Shown here: positions 62,354 through 64,000 of the stretch, in pieces
How positions within the stretch are numbered: position 1 is the stretch's first letter
How the letters are laid out: each line of letters begins with the position of its first letter
Origin: Halioglobus japonicus
Lineage (GTDB): Bacteria > Pseudomonadota > Gammaproteobacteria > Pseudomonadales > Halieaceae
Assembly (NCBI RefSeq): GCF_001983995.1
Contig: NZ_CP019450.1
Coordinates: 1,674,001-1,738,000 of the forward strand
Length of the DNA stretch: 64,000 bases
Direction: 5' to 3'
The notes under the pieces: model-generated
The model's database searches: none
What the model was told of the DNA's origin: nothing
The model's input: the letters and a program-made list of their open reading frames with translations, nothing else
Program-made: the position numbers and the translations under genes

Positions 62354-62686
62354 TCACCATTTAGGTGGGAGCTCTTTACTGCGGTACCTCATGTAGCGAT
62401 ATCGCTTATTATGCTGCTTGTGTCGGAACTCCACCTCACGCCTGGCGGCTTCACGCTCCATCATCCGACGAAACGGTGCCCGGGTGACTGCGTAATACAA
62501 CTCATCAAGCGCGAACTTCTCGATGAGTGGACGCAGGAAAAGGCCAAGGAATATAAGAATGCCATAGTAGGCCGCAACTTCCAGTGGATAGTCGACCGCA
62601 AGAAATGAAACTGGCATGCCTCCAAACAACAGGCCCTTGTAAAAGGCTGTAGCCCAGAATGGGTACTCAAAATTATTGCCACTCAT
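62354..62686 (-). CDS. Small two-TM membrane protein, unknown function
   Basis: A 110-residue protein with two membrane helices (FYKGLLFGGMPVSFLAV and AAYYGILIFLGLFLRPLI) and a long basic C-terminal tail rich in Arg, Lys and Tyr (RRMMEREAARREVEFRH, KRYRYMRYRSKELPPKW). The tail would face the cytosol and could contact nucleic acid or lipid headgroups. I do not recognise the family. It lies between the accessory stretch and the tmRNA gene, and its transcript runs toward the accessory stretch. Confidence 0.65.
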   Translation of the reverse strand: MSGNNFEYPFWATAFYKGLLFGGMPVSFLAVDYPLEVAAYYGILIFLGLFLRPLIEKFALDELYYAVTRAPFRRMMEREAARREVEFRHKQHNKRYRYMRYRSKELPPKW

Positions 62687-62786
62687 TTTGCTCTGCCTAT
62701 TAGATGATCATGTGTTCAGTATATGCGTTATGTGCGTTTTCTTTTGCTCGGGCCTTGAACTTCAGAAGGAACTGGCTCCACGATTC

Positions 62787-62821
62787 CACTACAAGGTGTC
62801 CAAAGTGGACACCTTGTAGTG
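62787..62821. repeat. Perfect 16-bp inverted repeat downstream of ssrA
   Basis: CACTACAAGGTGTCCA (62787-62802) and its exact reverse complement (62806-62821) are separated by three bases. It lies 36 bp past the tmRNA 3' end. No T-run follows on the minus strand, so it is not a textbook terminator, although it could fold as one. A mobile-element end or recombination site is possible. Confidence 0.7.
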
Positions 62822-62856
62822 ATTTCATCACAACCGTTCGGTTAACTTTTTTTGTT

Positions 62857-63248
62857 TGGTGGAGGTGGCGGGAGTTGAACCCGCGTCCGCCAGACCGCTG
62901 CCTTCGGCTCTACATGCTTAGATTCCGTTTATTAAGTTAACCGCACACAGCCCAACGGGCAGGACGTGATTGGCGAGCTCTGTATTTGTTTAACAGCAAA
63001 GCCCAGAACGTACTTCGCTGCGGTCCAGTTCTGTATGACAGTCAGTAAACGCGGTACTGGCACCTTGTTTATGACCGCTAGAGCCGAAGCTACTAGATGG
63101 TGTCTTTTGACTGCTTACGCAGCCAGCTGAGCACCGTAGTTGTCGTCGTTGGCAACTATAAAGTTACAGCTTTGGGTTTACGTGATTGGCTGCCATCACG
63201 GCATGCACCAGAAGGTTTTGTATCCGTCGTCGAATCCAAATCACCCCC
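62857..63248 (-). ncRNA. ssrA: Transfer-messenger RNA (tmRNA)
   Basis: A 392-nt one-piece tmRNA, with no permuted split. The 5' end GGGGGTGATTTGGATTCGACG pairs with the 3' CACCTCC of the acceptor stem, and CCA is encoded at the 3' end (62857-62859). The T-arm GGTTCAACTCCC is present. The tag frame (63153 down to 63115) encodes ANDDNYGAQLAA and then TAA, with the resume codon GCC. It rescues stalled ribosomes with SmpB and tags products for ClpXP. A TATAAT lies just upstream of the 5' end. Confidence 0.97.
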
Positions 63249-63259
63249 GTGGACGGGGC

Positions 63260-63265
63260 ATTATA
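63260..63265 (-). promoter_or_regulatory. ssrA -10 box
   Basis: A consensus TATAAT on the minus strand, 11 bases before the tmRNA 5' end. The -35 region is weak (CCCCAA-like at 16-17 bp). Confidence 0.65.
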
Positions 63266-63502
63266 CGCGCTTTGGTGGCCGTTGGGGTGGAATTTTGTCC
63301 CGAGTATCTTCCTGCGGACGATTGGGTTAGAGTCGGACCGTGGCAGTGGCAGGGCGACACCAAGGTGACAAGCTATTTTCTATCGCATTGATTTATATGG
63401 AATTTCAGGTTGGTGTCAGGTGTCTGTCGTGGTGTCTGGGCCGTTTCGTCAGCAGGATGAACGCCACCTCGAAATCAACCCGACAGCAATGGGGAGTAAC
63501 AG

Positions 63503-63982
63503 ATGATAGTACGCAAGCTAAGACTTCAGCGCGGCTGGTCGCAGGATCAACTCGCGGAGTTTACCGGCTTGAGTGTGCGCACAATCCAGCGGATTGAGCG
63601 CGGCCAGCGGCCCAGCCTGGAATCCAGTAAGGCGCTGGCATCTGTGTTCGAGGTGGATATTTCTACTTTCATACCTGAGGACACCACCATGGAAAAAACC
63701 GTTGAAACTCCCCCCGAGCGCGCTGAGATCAAAGACGATGAACGCGCCGCGCTCACCTACGCCAAGAATGTGAAGGATTTCTACCAGGGCATCTTCGTGC
63801 TCGTGGTGCTTGGCATTGTCTTTGTCGCCAAGTTGGGCCCTGAACCCAAGTTGCTATTGTTCTTTGGAGGCATGACGCTCCTCATGGGTGTACAGGCACT
63901 GTTTACGTTCGAGATTATTCGACTGCCTTTCCAGAATATGGAGAAGCGCATCGCCGAAAAGAAACTCGGACGTAAGCTTTAG
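63503..63982 (+). CDS. XRE-type regulator with C-terminal 2TM domain
   Basis: A 159-residue protein. An N-terminal XRE helix-turn-helix (VRKLRLQRGWSQDQLAEFTGLSVRTIQRIERGQRPSLESSKALASVFEVD) is joined by a charged linker to a 2TM domain (GIFVLVVLGIVFVAKLGP and LLLFFGGMTLLMGVQALFTFEI) and a basic tail. It would be a membrane-tethered DNA-binding protein, perhaps sensing the envelope. GGGGAG precedes ATG 63503. No partner or target is visible in the window. Confidence 0.88.
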   Translation: MIVRKLRLQRGWSQDQLAEFTGLSVRTIQRIERGQRPSLESSKALASVFEVDISTFIPEDTTMEKTVETPPERAEIKDDERAALTYAKNVKDFYQGIFVLVVLGIVFVAKLGPEPKLLLFFGGMTLLMGVQALFTFEIIRLPFQNMEKRIAEKKLGRKL

Positions 63983-64000
63983 AGCTTTAACGACCGAGTA

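Noticed and set aside
62787..62821. The 16-bp inverted repeat as the ssrA terminator
   Set aside because: It could fold but has no T-run on the ssrA strand, so I list it as a repeat of unknown role.
62857..63248. A tRNA gene at the right end, suggested by the T-arm-like sequence
   Set aside because: The tag-coding frame, the distant acceptor-stem half and the 392-nt length identify it as tmRNA.

Overview
The window looks like a chromosomal segment of a marine, GC-rich gammaproteobacterium. The best guess is the Cellvibrionales/Halieaceae (OM60/NOR5-like) group; this is inferred from gene content (TonB-dependent receptor with SapC and tryptophan-halogenase partners, BadF-type sugar kinase, LacI-type NagR, NagX) and from the tmRNA tag ANDDNYGAQLAA. 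No species-level claim is possible from sequence alone.

Layout. (1) 0-1.6 kb: tail of an ABC1/UbiB-type kinase and a wax ester synthase/DGAT. (2) 1.7-20.1 kb: a complete chitooligosaccharide/N-acetylglucosamine (GlcNAc) utilisation locus. A cytosolic GH20 and a GlcNAc kinase are divergent from a TonB-dependent receptor. These are followed by SapC, two tryptophan-halogenase-family flavoproteins, an exported GH20, a sodium/solute symporter and NagX; nagR-nagA-nagB run back on the other strand. Three copies of the 12-bp palindrome GACAACGTTGTC (before the kinase, the receptor and nagR) define a NagR regulon. The likely flow is: uptake across the outer membrane, periplasmic cleavage by GH20, inner-membrane import, phosphorylation, deacetylation by NagA, and deamination/isomerisation by NagB. 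A strong terminator sits in the kinase leader. (3) 20.2-26.5 kb: an MFS transporter, a tandem-HxlR regulator with zinc-ribbon-like tails, a secreted Cys-rich protein, a threonine-dehydratase-like enzyme, an exported SRPBCC protein, an NfeD/SPFH pair and an orphan HigA-like regulator. (4) 26.6-32.3 kb: exported hydrolases (oligopeptidase B, GDPD, prolyl oligopeptidase), each frameshifted. (5) 32.4-37.7 kb: DUF2721 protein, OxyR divergent from an exported KatG, and a membrane-anchored MDR oxidoreductase. (6) 37.8-44 kb: ribose-type ABC transporter and ribokinase with a DUF2235 hydrolase between them.

(7) 44.1-51.2 kb: a GAF-PAS sigma-54 activator divergent from an enlarged CsrA paralogue that has a near-consensus -24/-12 promoter. 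A small ORF, a Cry-DASH, a DCC thiol protein, an FeS-BCP photolyase, a lipoprotein methyltransferase and a VOC protein follow. (8) 51.4-57.9 kb: double-PilZ protein, small redox proteins, a tandem DsbA-like/HCCA-isomerase protein and a Baeyer-Villiger-type monooxygenase. (9) 58-62.3 kb: a lower-GC accessory stretch with a frameshifted lipoprotein esterase, an Rhs remnant, dispersed repeats, a (CAGCAT)10 microsatellite and a secreted protein. It ends near the 3' end of ssrA (tmRNA). (10) 63.5-64 kb: an XRE-2TM regulator.

Two window-wide patterns stand out. First, seven single-base frameshifts in six plus-strand genes can all be repaired by adding one C to a C-run, and all six encode exported proteins. 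This may be a sequencing artefact or genuine homopolymer instability. Second, regulation is unusually legible: operator triplet, leader terminators, a sigma-54 promoter with upstream inverted repeats, and an OxyR-type site.
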